Shown one piece after another: positions 33,606 to 46,203 of a stretch of DNA of 64,000 nt. The position numbers were made by a program, and so were the translations under genes. The notes under the pieces were generated by a model, which had not been told where the DNA came from, did no database searches, and worked only from the letters and a program-made list of their open reading frames with translations. The stretch comes from Ceratodon purpureus. Lineage: Eukaryota; Streptophyta; Bryopsida; Pseudoditrichales; Ditrichaceae. How positions within the stretch are numbered: position 1 is the stretch's first letter; the number at the start of each line of letters is the position of its first letter. The stretch is taken from assembly GCA_014871385.1 (NCBI GenBank), contig CM026428.1:3815621-3879620 (forward strand), read 5' to 3'.

Positions 33606-34604
33606 CCAATTGCAACCTTGAGCCTGGTGAGAGACGCCGGAGGGCGCGTTGAAGGCTTGCAGAGCGACTAGAGCTTATGACTTGAGGCATGAGGGCGAGG
33701 ACGACGACCACAACAGCAGCAACACTCTGAGAGGCGGAGCGCACGTCTCTCTCCATCGACCGCGACTAGCCTCGCTCGTGCATCTCCAGCCGGAGGAGGA
33801 CGGCGACTGCGACGTTCGGCCGGGTGCCTAGCCTTGCGAGCGATATCGACATCGAGCGCTGTGGTGCATCATTGCGGCCGTGGGAGGTCGCCGGCTTGGG
33901 AGACTGCTATTACATCGCACTGTGCGTTTCTTAGCGCAAGGGTGAACCGTTTGAAATGGCGCGTGGCGTGGTGCCGTGAGCGTGGGAGGGAGGAGAGCAA
34001 GCCGGTGGTGAGATATTCATCGCGTGGCCCTCTGGTGTGGTCCTCTGCGGGGCGCTCCGGTGTGCGGTCCAAGCTGGAGGAGTTGAAGTTAATTTGTTTC
34101 TGATGGTGGTTCTGGGAGTGTGTTGAGTTGGAGGAGGCGAGCTGCGGGGTGATCAGTACGTGCGAGAGGCCAGGGGTGATTGAGCGGTGGACGTGGGAGA
34201 GGAGGAGGAGCTTAGAGAAGAGAAGTGACGAGAAGGCAAGCGAGGAGAAGAGAGGAGGACCGAGCTTGTGTGAAGGAACCGACGGGGAAATGGCCGGAGT
34301 TTGGTGCGCGTGACGGGAGGCGTTGCGAGGTAAAGCCGGGGGGTTTGAGAGCGCGTGGATACTGCTGTAGGTTAAGGTGTGAGACGTGAAGCGTTTTGGT
34401 TGCTGCGGAGGAAGTGTTCGTGTTGGAGTGGAATCGAGCAGGTAGTTTCTGTGGACGGTAGGTTGTGTAGGCATGCTGCATTATTTAGTAAGGTTGTTCG
34501 TGCCGATCTGCTTGCGTGGTGATTTCTTGCGATATACTCACACGTGCTTTGTGCGAACCTAGGTCGTGCAGGAGCAGAAGAAACGTTCTGAAGACGTTCT
34601 TAGA
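33606..34604 (+). other. presumed 5' leader of the BELL gene
   Basis: GC- and G-rich, with no long conserved frame. A pyrimidine-rich segment ending ACCTAG at 34561 looks like a splice acceptor, so a leader intron is likely. Transcription start unknown. Confidence 0.4.
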
Positions 34605-37600
34605 ATGGATCCAACGGACTCATCTTTGCGAGCGTACCCCGGCGAGACAAACCAAAACTTGCAAGCTCCTGATCATCAGTACAACAACTCCATGATAGCT
34701 GCCGACTCCTACAACTTTATGACAGGGGGAGGGGTGCTGGTGGTCCCCGGTAAGGATCAAGCAAGCCAGCTGCAAGGTCCTCAATTATCAGAGGACGGGG
34801 CAGTTGGGCAAGACCACGCATCCGGTCCCTTAATCGGGACACTCTACACGAACCAGCATCAGCCGTCATCGGGAGACTATCCGAGTCAGTCGCCCTCTGT
34901 TCCAAAATCTCTGTGGGAAAGTTTAAATGGAGGAGGGTTATACAACAATCCCAGCATGCAGAATCTCCTAATTGGTGGAAGCGGCATGATGACTGCACCT
35001 ACAAGTGCAGTCACGGCTCAGCTCCTCATCGGTGGTCTTCAAGGAGGATCCTTTAACGATGGCGGTCATAGCGACCATGGGGGTGTTTACTACCCTCCAG
35101 CACCCAACAACCAGCAAGAACCGATGGCACAGGCTCTGTATTATGTAAATACAGCAGGATACAGCTCAAACGCCGGTTTTCATTCTGAAGGGCGGGACCA
35201 AGTTAGTGCTACCACGATATCGTATCCGACACACGATGAAGGAACTGCAACACCACAAGCCGCCTGCGACCAGGGCCAGCAACAATATGGTGTTGATCCA
35301 TATCTAGCGGCATCTGCAGGGGGGCTTCCCCTGTCGCTACATGATCAACACTCAGCAAGTCGCTGTGCAAATCAAAACTTCAACTGGCGAAATGTGGGGA
35401 ATGAACATTCGTTTCTACCTATGAATGAAGATTCCCAAAACCATCAGTCTCAGTTTGAAACTGATCCCCATGTGCCTCAGTTTAATGTATCACGTCACGA
35501 TCTCTCACATATGCAACAAACAGACCACATGTCAAATGGAGTTGGATTGCATATGGAACGCTTGAAAGGCATCGCCGTCAATGGACAAGGCTTGTCCTTA
35601 TCTTTGTCTTCACATCAATCGCATTTCCAATCGGTAGGAGGTCAATTGCAAGAAAGTGACCAGATGGGAAGGATCGATCAGGCAGCTGCTATGGCGAAGA
35701 CCAAGGAGCTCGCCTCAAGGTATTTAGCGGGAGGTAATGCTGATTTGAGCCGTTTCCGAACCCACTCCAGAGATGACGCCATCATGGGGGCAAAATTTCT
35801 ACAGGAACATATCGACAGTGCAGGCCGGACGCATCTTGCGGCGAGCAGTCACGGTAATCCATCAGGTGCCGGGCCGAGCAACCATATATCCGCGTCGAGA
35901 TTCCTCAGGTCGGCTCAAGCCATACTCAACGAAGTCTGTAGGGTGACAGCCCTGAAGCGGCCTCCAAGGCCAGCCAGATCTTCCGATCATCAGCAGTATA
36001 ACAACTGGAACAGTATGGCTGGAGTTAGCGCCTCTGCAAGTGTGGATGGTAACTTCACATACACTGGAAAAGAAGACTCGGCTCGCTCCTCGATCCTCAA
36101 CGAAGTAGATTCGGGTAGAGATCCAGCCCCAGCGTTCAACATTCACTCCTCCCCGCTTCTAGCTGTTTCTCAAATGGCTCTAGTTGATCACTCGGAGATG
36201 ATTCAGGGTCTCGCTGATGCAGCCAGGACGCAAAACCGAGATGGTCTGGAATCAAAGAAGCAAAAGCTTGGCCTTCTGCTTGAGGAGGTATGTTATTTCT
36301 GTTATTTGGGATGCCTTTCTTTGCTGATTCTCCAAGTTTGGATCGTTTGATCATGGACATCGTAATAACCCTCGAATCCGTTCCACTTACAACAGCATTG
36401 TACTGTCATTAGCAGGTGGAAGCTAGGTATCGCAGGTACTGTGATCAACTTCAGCTCGTCATTACTGCGTTCAACTCCCAGGCAGGGCCAAACACAGCAA
36501 CCCCCTACACAATACTGGCCTTGCAAGCAATGTCCCGCCACTTCAGGTTTACTAAATGATGCCAAAATCTCATCTATGACTGGACATGGATGCCTCGGAA
36601 TGGTTTCCGACAGTGAATCGTCCTGATTTAATTTCCTTTTTCCTTTCGAATTTGATGTTAGGACGTTCCTTGGTTGATGTACAGATAATGTGAATGTTAC
36701 CAATGCGTACTAGATGAAGTCATGATACACGTAACATATAAACAGTAGTGTAATGATGACTGAACGCACATGATATGTCCTGCTCAATTCCTGAAGGCTG
36801 TTAGGAACAGTAAATTCTCAAAATCCGCTGTGGTAGGTGTTTTCCGACACTGGATGAAATCGAGGAAGAGTGACTCAACTTGATAACATTCTAACTCATC
36901 ACTTGAGGCCTGATTCAAACCCCAAGTTTATCCTCAAACTGACTCCCCTGGACCGACAGGGCCTGCAGGGGGACCTTGCCTTAACTCTGTCATTACAAAG
37001 TCCAATCCGTTTTAATGTCATTCCTGTGAGGCATATCGATGATGATGCTGTGAAATTCTGAGAAAAATACGTTCGTGTACATGTGTAGCACTAGTGTTAA
37101 ATCCTCACTAAAACTTGACATCGGCTCTTCATTTCCTTGACGCTTTGCAGATGCCTACGGGACGCGATCGGGAACCAGCTGAAGGTAGTTAAAAGAGCCC
37201 TTGGGGAAGAGGTTGACAGGAACGCAGGATTAGGAGAATCCTCAAGACTACGCTACGTTGACCAGCAGATACGTCAGCAGCGTGCGCTCCAGCAGCTGGG
37301 AATGCTCCAACAGCATGCGTGGCGACCCCAGAGGGGCCTACCAGAACGAGCCGTTTCTGTGCTGAGGGCCTGGCTTTTTGAGCACTTTCTGCATCCGTAA
37401 GACATCTATCATTCCATCTCGTGATTCACAGAGAACACCGTGCACAAAGAGTAGGTTGTTTTCCAACATCTCGAGTGCTAGACTCGTATACTCTGCACTA
37501 GTGCTCATATCAATTCCATCAATTCCAGAGTCACAGCGAGTCTTGCGTAAGCGTCTCCCAACAACCTATCGAACGTCAGATCGGACGGCACTCGACATGT

Positions 37601-39036
37601 TTGCATTCACGTACATGCATCCAAGAAATCCTTGAAGTCTGAAAGTGTCCGAGTGCATGATGTTTCGTGTGGTGAATACTAATTAAGCTCATGTTGATTT
37701 GAGCAGATATCCTAAGGACGTTGACAAGTTATCGCTCGCGAAGCAGACCGGCTTGACAAGGAGTCAGGTACTTTCTACTCACTGAAGTGCATAATTCTTC
37801 GTCGTGCGATGCTGTGCTGATAGACGCTGGGTGACTCCAGTTCAGAAACAATAAATGAATAATTGAACAGTTCACTGACCGGTAGAAATCAAATCTTAAT
37901 GCCATGCTTGCAATCTGGTTGTCTGACGCTTTCGAGAACAGGTTTCCAATTGGTTCATCAACGCTCGCGTTCGACTTTGGAAACCAATGGTGGAAGAGAT
38001 GTACGTCGAGGAGCAGAAAGAGAATGACGAGCGCCAGGCGGCTGAAAGAGCTGCGAGGGATCAGGCGGGAGTTGAGAACGGCACCTTTGAGCAGTTTGAA
38101 GGCGACAGAGGTAATTCTGGCTTGCTTCACGAGGTCAGTGCAAACGCACAGGTGTCCAGGCCGATTCCCAGTGCCAAGACGAGAAACGAAGACAAAGAGC
38201 ATGTTGATAACGGTCCCAGCGTCGTCACGGAAGTTGGAGGGACATCCGCCGAAGTTCATCCACATCCCGTGATTCCCGCGGGTCGAAGTCTGGATGCTGA
38301 TGTTGCGGGAAACTACAATCAAGACGGTCGAGAAACAAAGAAAGCAAGACCAAATTCTGCCTCCGAAGGTTTCAAACCTATTAACGCATCCCCGATGCCC
38401 CCTGGAATGAACGTCGAAGGTGGAAAACTAGCGGAGGAGGCCCTCAATGTCCATGGTGAAGACGGGCGGGTTAAGGAGGACACCGATTTTGAGACTCATA
38501 GTCAAGTTCTGGATCAGAACCTGAATCAAGACCAGAACGGTTTCACTCATGTCTCTCAGCAAGGAACTGCGACAGTCGATAATATCCAACCCATTATTGG
38601 GGGTGGGGCCTTTGGAGCATTCGACGGTCATAACCTTGGCCACAGATCATATGCTAGCCATGAATCTGAACTCAGGTGTTATGCGACACGAGCAGCTTCA
38701 GTTACAAGCACTGGCACGGTCTCTCTCACGCTGGGATTACGTCATTGCGATGTAAACCAGAATCGATCATCACTGGTGTCTCCCAATTGTGATTTCGCGG
38801 ATCCATACGGCAATATTGATCGGAATGATCAAATTAACCAGCTGAACAGGCCAGTGGATCTTTATGAAGGGCGAACTGGTGATGTTAGTTACAATGGTCA
38901 TACGACTTCCACAGCCATGAGCAATGGCCACTATCTTGCACCTGTACTACAAGATAATTCCACCAACTCCAAAAATTCTAACAACTCGAATAACTCCCAC
39001 GGCCAGCAGCTTTCATCACCTCATCGTGAGTTTTAA
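34605..39036 (+). CDS. BELL-class TALE homeodomain transcription factor
   Basis: Five coding exons fit with consensus splice sites and matching phases: 34605-36287, 36416-36546, 37151-37396, 37707-37767 and 37942-39036, about 1071 aa. The ATG at 34605 is chosen because the codons before it follow a likely leader splice acceptor. Landmarks: an SKY-type segment [14 protein letters not shown] (near 431); a BELL domain across exons 1-3 ([11 protein letters not shown]...SRHFRCLRDAI); and a homeodomain of TALE type with the PYP extension and [18 protein letters not shown] recognition helix. LSLSLSS (about 332) and VSLTLGL (about 967) look like ZIBEL-type motifs. The 61-bp exon inside the homeodomain is characteristic of plant BELL genes. 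BELL proteins pair with KNOX proteins in the nucleus and control the diploid programme. The protein is longer than most relatives because of Gln/Asn/Ser-rich arms. An alternative donor near the stop (ATC/GTGAGT, 39025) could change the last residues. Confidence 0.93.
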
Positions 39037-41029
39037 GCTGCCAACTGACGGTTCAGGTAATAAATTAGATTCTACAATTAAGTTGGCACAAACGGTTCAT
39101 TTTAAGTTATTTCACTAAACTTTTCTGCAGACTGTGTGTTTGAAGTTGATTCTTTTAAATTAAAACTTCTGAAGAAACATTATGTTGATCAGTAACATAT
39201 TCACGAAGAATCTTACATTTCCTTTGGTTTCTAAATCTCCTGGTCCTGTTTGTCTGTCCAGGTTGCAGCAAAATTAGCAAATGGAGAAGTCTTACCCACC
39301 TCCTGGGACCAGCTACTGGTGCAGCTTGCTGAGCAGTCTAGCATCTCCTGTGGGATACAGAGATTTCAAGAACGAGGGTGGATTTCCTTCTTGATGCTTA
39401 ACTTGTTGTGTGCTTTTAGTGTGGTGTAGCAGTAGCCAATATAATCGTGTTGTTGAGCAGCTGAATTTGTAGATAAAGGAGGTATGTATGTCAAATGCCT
39501 CTAGATATATGCTCTTCAGTTACAACAACATCTATGCTCAAGCTATGGATTGTGTCTTTAAAATATATATACATATGTTTTCGTGTGCTCTTTACAAGGA
39601 CTATGTTCATTGCTGGAAACCTTTTTGTCATTAGCTAAAACTAATACTTTTCTCCAGATTCATTGCAGGCTGTCCTGTAATATGTGATACTTGTGCATAT
39701 CTGGGTCTCAAGTTCAGGATCTGGAACTTGACAAACCAAAGCAGAACTAACGCCAATGAGCGTGCAATAGTATATATGTATACATAGTGTATAAGTACTA
39801 CGTCATACTTTATGTGATTGTGTGATCCAACAAATGGGATACAATGAGGCCGGGTAAGATTCCAGGTCCATTTGAGCTAAGTTGCTAATAGATATACTTA
39901 CCTACCATACTATGACATTTCAGAATAAACGTCCTTCCGATCTCTCTCTTTGCGCTAAACTATTATTTAGGGTACTCATGCACGACTCTGCTAGACTACT
40001 GCAGCAACTCCTAGCCATACCTTAGGTCCTTAGCTTCGGTCCAAGTTTTAGTAAGGATAAATATGATAAAAAACTGATATTATAGTCACAGTAGAAAACC
40101 AAACTGGCGTTCTAGACATTCTCTGCAGCTCCCTGCAGGTAAGCTGAAGCCCCCAAATCGGTCCCTTCGACTCCGGTATCAACTCCGCTTGTCCTTGTGT
40201 TGTTTACAAGCAAGTTTATTATGCTGCTGTAGCATGACTAACCTTTGACAGTCACCTTATGGAGCAGAGTACTCAAACCGGAGTTTGGATACAAAGTGCA
40301 GCTCTCAGGTTTCAGTAGAGGGAATGCGCCTGTTTTCAATTGGGTTCTCCACGGAAAAGTGCGAAAGTTGCTCAAGTCATGTAGGCAGTGCCTCGCCTGC
40401 CCGTTAACCCTGACCCTCAAACGACATTTTGCTGCCCAGCGGGCAGCCCGAGGTATAATTTAGAGTTCCTTTGTGCCGGGCAGGGGTGTGCTTTTTTTTT
40501 TTTTTTGGAGTCAAATGGTGAAATTCCATTGCAAAGGAGAACTTACACCGTTGCGAAGGGTGTGCCCTTTTTGATAAAGGGACTTGGCAGAGAAGAGAAT
40601 CGACGAGTTGAACCGCACAGAATTTGCTTGCAACCACGCAAACCCACAAAAGGTCAATAGGCACATGAAGTGATTCACACACAAAATGATTCTCTCTTTG
40701 GAAATTCCGAAAATTTACCAAATTGCAAAGTAAATTCTCGAAATTGGTTTGCGCACCCAAGCGCCGGTGTCAAGAGCAGGTTTAGGTTTTTTTTTATTTA
40801 TTATTTTTTAATTTTTTTTAATTTTTTAAAAATAAATTTTAATACGAGCTTGATATGATTAGTTCACAGGCTACGTAGTGAGCTGTGACAATGCGTCAAG
40901 AACAAAAATACCCACAATGATTTTAGACCAAAAATTGCCTTTCAGACACTTTGTAAAGCAAGTTAGTTTTTTTTTAATTTCATGACATTTTTTGGCAAAT
41001 TTAGGTGTAGAATCTTGTAGTTAATTTTT
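39037..41029. other. 3' region of the BELL gene and spacer
   Basis: Presumably includes the BELL 3' UTR (to about 39600). The rest is AT-rich spacer with a T-run near 40491. I see no gene. Confidence 0.4.
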
Positions 41030-42120
41030 TGAAACATGTTTTTTCAAAATTTTAGAGGGAGAAACACAACCAACAATAAGATCATGATGTTTAAACTTCA
41101 AAAATAAGTTTTTTCCAATCATTCAAAAAGTTAAAATCTTAGTTTCAAAAAATATAATATGAATATTCAAAAATAATACTTAACAATTTTAAAATGGCTA
41201 ACTTCATATTCTATTAATAAAATGACTTTGAGAGTTTATCAAAAACATTTCAAAAGATAAAACCTTAAAAGCTTCACATCAAGGGGCATGTCCAATTTGA
41301 GGGCTAAATTCCTCACTTGTAATTGGCTAAATCGTTGAAATCTCCTCCAACATCTTTACACTTAGAGGCCAAGCCAATTTGATGGTATGAATGTTTTAAT
41401 CAAAAAATGCAAATTGTGACATGGCCCAAGTTTGGTGAATTGGATGCACCAAGAATGGAAAGCCAATTCTTGGCATTGGGGCCAATGTCAGACTTGACTG
41501 AAAATTCATTTTAATTAGAAAATAAATTCTTTCAACCAATTAGATGTGAAATTTTCAATTAGATGTGAAATTTTCAATTAGATGTGAAATTTTCAAGGGT
41601 TGAAATTTTCTAGATTTATTGGATTGGCTTAGCTTCTTGGCCCCAAGGCCATTACATACGGAAAAATTGGCCTTGTTATAATATTATTATAATGGGAAGT
41701 TGAGGCCGACATCCACTCAAAAATGGACATAGAATTTCATGTTATTGGCCCCAATGAAAATTGGCGCGGCCTCTATGTGTAAAGCCACCTTCAGTTTTCA
41801 TCTTCAAAAGATATGCGATATAAAACTAGATGCAATATGAAAGAACAAACTAAATTGATGATTATGTCCACATAAAAGTAGATAATGTCAACCAACCGTA
41901 TGAAAGTGATGTAATGCTCAAATGATGTAACGCCAAACTATATAATGCTCAAACCACAAAAATTATGGTATTTTTATTTTTATTAGATTAAGATATATTT
42001 GATTATTTTTGGATTGCCCTAAAGGCTAAGTGAGATTCAAAACCTTCAAGAGTCCATAACTTTTGCATTACATATTGAAATCTTATGAAACAAAGTTTTG
42101 CATGTACAAAATAACCTAAA
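41030..42120. repeat. AT-rich dispersed repeat, copy 2, with a nested insertion
   Basis: Collinear with 1-760. Near 41268 the similarity stops after ...AAACCTTAA and resumes at TTTTCATCTTCAAA (about 41794). In copy 1 these two sides are adjacent, so copy 1 is an empty site. Confidence 0.6.
41268..41793. mobile_element. non-autonomous insertion (MITE-like) inside the AT-rich repeat
   Basis: About 525 bp absent from copy 1 of the host repeat. Its interior has an inverted pair: CTTTACACTTAGAGGCCAAG near 41354 against the reverse complement of CGCGGCCTCTATGTGTAAAG at 41765-41784. A 19-bp unit (ATTAGATGTGAAATTTTCA) is repeated three times near 41540-41597. No ORF. The superfamily is not clear because no clean target duplication was resolved. 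Confidence 0.55.
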
Positions 42121-44482
42121 TAATTCATATTGCATGAAGATGAGGAGTAGCATGTGTTGTATGACTGTTTGAGGTATGTGCAATTTCTTTGGTGATTTTT
42201 TATCCTAGTGATTCTGTTTGCTTTGAGCTCCTTGCAGTACCTAGTGGCAGTAAGATGTACCATGCTCCTGTTATCTAAGGGTTGACGCTTAGCATGTGAC
42301 TCAATTTCTCTCCATTGGGATGAAAGTTCAAATAACAGGATCTCTTAAATTTGTGCCTGCGGTTCAAGGTTTTGGAATGTCAAAGAGGCACTCTGCGCTG
42401 CGAGGAGTAACATCAACGCACATGTAAGCCGTTAGCAATGGAAGGTGACTCGCAATGTTTCCTGATCATAATACAATTCAAGACTCTATTTCTTGTCATT
42501 AATCAGTGTAATTGCAAGTCATTTGGCAGAGTGATGTGTGTCACTCCAGTGCATTACGGTAGTCATATTATGTCCACTTTTACAGACCGTAGTCATATAT
42601 TGCACATTGGTTTCGGCATTTTAATCATCTTTCAGTATGAACTTGATATGGACACCTAGTGCGACTGTTGCGGAGGGTACTGTTGCAAGCGGAAACCCGT
42701 CATTCTTGAGAAAAAGGAAGTCTAATGGACATCAGACTCTACCTTGTGAAAATGATGGCTGTGAAAGTCTGTCTTCATATACCTGAGGGCCAGGATGCCT
42801 TGCTTCTTGATGACAGACAGACAATTACATTTAGCGCATGTTAGTGCTCATGATGCTAACTGTGTCATTTTCAAAACTCTGTTGCTTTGCTAGTTTCGAC
42901 AGATAAGCAGCATTGTAAGTGACTGATGCTAGTGTCGCCGAAATTTGTGTCTTGGTTGCAGTCATCAGCCACATTGTGCATGTGTCTCGTTTGTTTTGGA
43001 CATTCCCTCTGGTCTTTGTTTGCAGTAAATTTCTAGCTCCACTATTTGATTAGAGTCGTACAGTAGGATTCCGCAACACAATTCTCATGGGCGAACAAGT
43101 GTCTTCAAAATGTACCCTCTAGTTGCGGAGCTATTGATAGAAATCTACAGTGTGAACGTGTTGCAAAAACAAAACCCTACCCGAGTTGATAATGGACTGG
43201 TATCTCAATCTGTGTTTCTAGCGAATCTTCAATATCCTAAACCGGCTGGTATGACTAAATGGCGATAACAAACCAACACTGGTAGTGACCTCAACGGTGT
43301 TGTTTGCTGAATTTTGATCAAAATGTAGATGCATTGAGCACGTAGATGCGATCCTCTTCAACGTTTGTTGTCATAAGCTCAAAAAGCCTCAATTGTAGAG
43401 ACTGCTTGTAGTTTGTGATGGAAGAAAATAGTTGGTCTGCTCTCATAACTCTCATGGAGAATCTCTAGAGCGGGATGGAAGGTACTCGCCTCTTAAACCC
43501 TCAACAACACCTTGTAACCAGGTTGGTGGATGGAATAAAGGAATTGCACTTTTAAATGGGCGCAAATCACAGTAGTCTTGATGTGATGTAACATGTGAAA
43601 CTTTTCGTGGGGACTCTCAAGTTGGTGTAGACGTCTACTATTAAGTAGCGTTGTATTGATAATCTTCTTTGTTGTCGATATATCCATTGTTGCCTTGCTA
43701 TATTGTGGTGTCTTCAATTTTATAACGTGCAAAAAACCAACACATGTTGACATAACTACTATTGTGTTGGTTTTTTGCATGTTGACATGATTGATAACTA
43801 CTATTGTACATTTTATTTTTTTACATATATAAGAACTGTACAAAATCAAGTGCGAAACAACACTCTAAAATGTTCAAGTTGTATGTACACGAAGACAGTA
43901 ATGCAACTAAGAGTATGCAATAATTGAAATTCTAGAGCAAAAAATACTAAGCAACACCCTATAGCATCCCTTGAAATTCACAAAGCCACCACTTCATTAT
44001 CTATCTTCAATATTTACTACTTTCTATGCATTTAAACAACTGTAATTCTAAATTAAATTTTTCTTCTTTCCATTGAAATGTAAGAAAACACTTTCCTATA
44101 AGCTTCATTTAACTTCTTACAGATCTGGAAAATGAATACTCTTGCCTCCACGGGCACGGAGGGGTTTAAAATTCTAAGCCATCTACTTTTTTCCTCAATG
44201 ATTGAAGAAGACTAGTCCCTAAACGGTTATTCCTTCCTAATAAAGGTCAAACCCACAAGACAATTAACTAACTCTAACCCTAGACACTAGTTCATATTAA
44301 CCAAAGGTTAAAGTTATGATTCCTCCTTCACCTTGTAAACTCTCCTCTCCCTTGGTCATCTTCTCTTTTAGAATCATGTGGTTTTATGAAGCTCTATTGT
44401 TGCTTGGCCAAGCTCTTGTGTCCCACCTCCTCTATTGGTCACCTCTTCTTTTATCTAACTTACCTATGTGCTCTTTTCACTT
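42121..44482. other. noncoding DNA left of MULE copy A
   Basis: No gene recognised. A local imperfect repeat around GTTGACAT..AACTACTATTGT is seen near 43745-43805. The left target duplication of copy A ends this stretch. Confidence 0.4.
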
Positions 44483-44493
44483 CATTCTCTAGG
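44483..44493. repeat. target site duplication, left (copy A)
   Basis: CATTCTCTAGG immediately before the GAGGGTAGC terminus, repeated exactly at 61623-61633. Confidence 0.92.
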
Positions 44494-44577
44494 GAGGGTA
44501 GCTTGTACGTGAGCGCAGAGCGGAGAGCGGAGAGCGGTGAGCGCAGATTTGGAGAGCGGAGAGCACAGAATGGGGGA
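44494..44577 (+). repeat. left terminal repeat of MULE copy A
   Basis: The outer 22 bp are followed by GAGCGCA/GAGCGGA-type units and GAGAGCACAGAATG. The inverted, diverged counterpart is 61550-61622. Confidence 0.9.
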
Positions 44578-44684
44578 CAGAACCTAAAAATAGCACTTTT
44601 TTTACTAAAAATAAATCATAAAATTAGAAGATTCGAATATTCTTCATTTATTTTGGGAAATTTACTAATTTTAGTAATTCAATT

Positions 44685-44700
44685 GACCCTATAACCGTGG
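44685..44700 (+). promoter_or_regulatory. 16-bp subterminal motif, left
   Basis: GACCCTATAACCGTGG, 191 bp from the left end. A perfect inverted copy lies 101 bp from the right end (61506-61521), and it is kept in copies B (18706; 26765 with one mismatch) and C (12565). It is a candidate transposase-binding site. Confidence 0.55.
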
Positions 44701-45411
44701 ACTGATTACAGTATTTTCATTGAATTTGTAGTTCATATTCTCTTTTCTTGGTGATTAATTTTTTAACGTGCACCAATTACTATGCTCCAGCTCCTTCTTA
44801 CTAGTTCAGGCAGACTGTAATTCCCCTTATCTCCTTAAATTTATATGCAAATTACTACTTAAAATGTATTGGTATTGAACCTCTGAACAGGGATCAAGTA
44901 ACATTTAATTTCGTAACATTTTTTTAACATTGGTAGAATTCATCCACCATAGTCTACACGCCTTTCTCCTTTTTTTATTTTTTTTAATTTTCTTGAAATT
45001 TGTCTTGTATTTTTTATAAAATTTTCTTTATTCTATCTATCTTGTTAGAGGGGTCAAAAGCCTCCTTTCATTTAATTCTCTCCTTCATTTTATTTTCACA
45101 ATCATTTTATTTTCACATTCAATTTGTTAATCTTCTTCAAATTATTTTCAACCTTCATTTTAAATATTGCTATTCTTTTCGTTAATCTTTTTAATTTCAA
45201 TTTATATATATTTTTTTATTTTTATTTTTTTATTTTTATTTTTTTTTTATTTTTATTTTTTTTTTCAATTTCTTTAAATTAAAAAAAAAAAAATTAAATG
45301 CTAAATGACCTCTGCTAAACCTTCATCTTTTTCCATTCGGTTTAGGAGGATGACAACTTCTAAATGAATGAATAGCCGATTTTCAAGGGCGCCAAGCATC
45401 TTCTTCACGGA
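44701..45411. other. AT-rich 5' region between terminus and accessory gene
   Basis: Noncoding and collinear in all three copies, with long T-rich tracts at 45200-45290. Confidence 0.5.
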
Positions 45412-45419
45412 TATTTAAG
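45412..45419 (+). promoter_or_regulatory. TATA-like box of the 150-aa gene
   Basis: TATTTAAG, 78 bp upstream of the ATG. It is conserved in copies B and C inside the phrase GATATTTAAGATA. Confidence 0.5.
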
Positions 45420-45496
45420 ATAATGGTAGGGAATGTCTCTGCCTCTTTTGTGTTGGTGTTATGTGAAGCTCTTTTCCGTAGTGCGGGACAGCAGCT

Positions 45497-45949
45497 ATGG
45501 AAGACGTCAGAGATATTGTTGTTTCACTTGCTGACGATGTTTGTCCATTTCAACCATATGTTGAGGTGGAGGACGAAGAAGAGGTGATGGCCAACAGCCA
45601 AGGGCGTCCGTCGACATCAGATGTTGACGTACAACCGGATGTAAGAGCTGACCCTCCACGTTCAGAAAATTCGGATGAAATCATAGTGATAGAGAAGGAC
45701 GCAGATGTGCCTTTGCAACCACATGCATACTCGATGGTTGGAAAGATCCCAAGGGGAACCTATTCCAGAGAATCAGTTAATCGGAGGCGGGGAGGTGGGC
45801 CATTGCTGAAACGTTCATACCAAGGACACGCTCGAAGTGTGGGAACGAAGGTGAATGCGAATGTAGTTTGTCCTCTAGTACAGTCAGCGGCTGGCAGTCC
45901 TGCTGATAGTGTAGTGGGCAACCCTAAACGTGTTAGGTTCGAAGATTGA
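45497..45949 (+). CDS. 150-aa acidic accessory protein of the MULE-type element (copy A)
   Basis: An intact ATG-started ORF. The N-terminal half is acidic (VEVEDEEEV; a second run EKDADV near 75) and the middle is basic (ESVNRRRGGG, then KRSYQGH). It ends VGNPKRVRFED. I recognise no domain and predict no signal peptide or membrane segment. It is convergent with the transposase gene, 254 bp end to end, the same topology as mudrA/mudrB of maize MuDR, although I see no sequence evidence that it is related to MURB. Full-length frames in copies A and C argue for function, for example in integration or control of transposition. Confidence 0.65.
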   Translation: MEDVRDIVVSLADDVCPFQPYVEVEDEEEVMANSQGRPSTSDVDVQPDVRADPPRSENSDEIIVIEKDADVPLQPHAYSMVGKIPRGTYSRESVNRRRGGGPLLKRSYQGHARSVGTKVNANVVCPLVQSAAGSPADSVVGNPKRVRFED

Positions 45950-46203
45950 GACATCTAATAACAAGTATATGTTTGCTGTAATAAAAGATACATGTCAGGG
46001 GATACGAAGTATATAGTGCACTTGTTCAAGATAGATTGTATTGAAATAGAATGCAATTAATGTGAACAACAAAGCCCTTAATATAATGAAAAAGTCAATA
46101 CAGCTTCTATATTGCTGACTTAGTACATGGGATATTACTAAAATCATTCACTACGTGACAAATGGCCATTGTGGAAATGGCAGTTCTAAAGTAGGAGGGC
46201 TAC
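45950..46203. other. convergent intergenic region of copy A
   Basis: 254 bp shared by all three copies. It probably holds overlapping 3' ends of both transcripts, as an AATAAA-like signal occurs on each strand. Confidence 0.45.

Noticed and set aside
33350-33756. Arg/Glu and Ser/Leu-rich ORFs
   Set aside because: Translation of the (GA)n microsatellite in the BELL 5' region.
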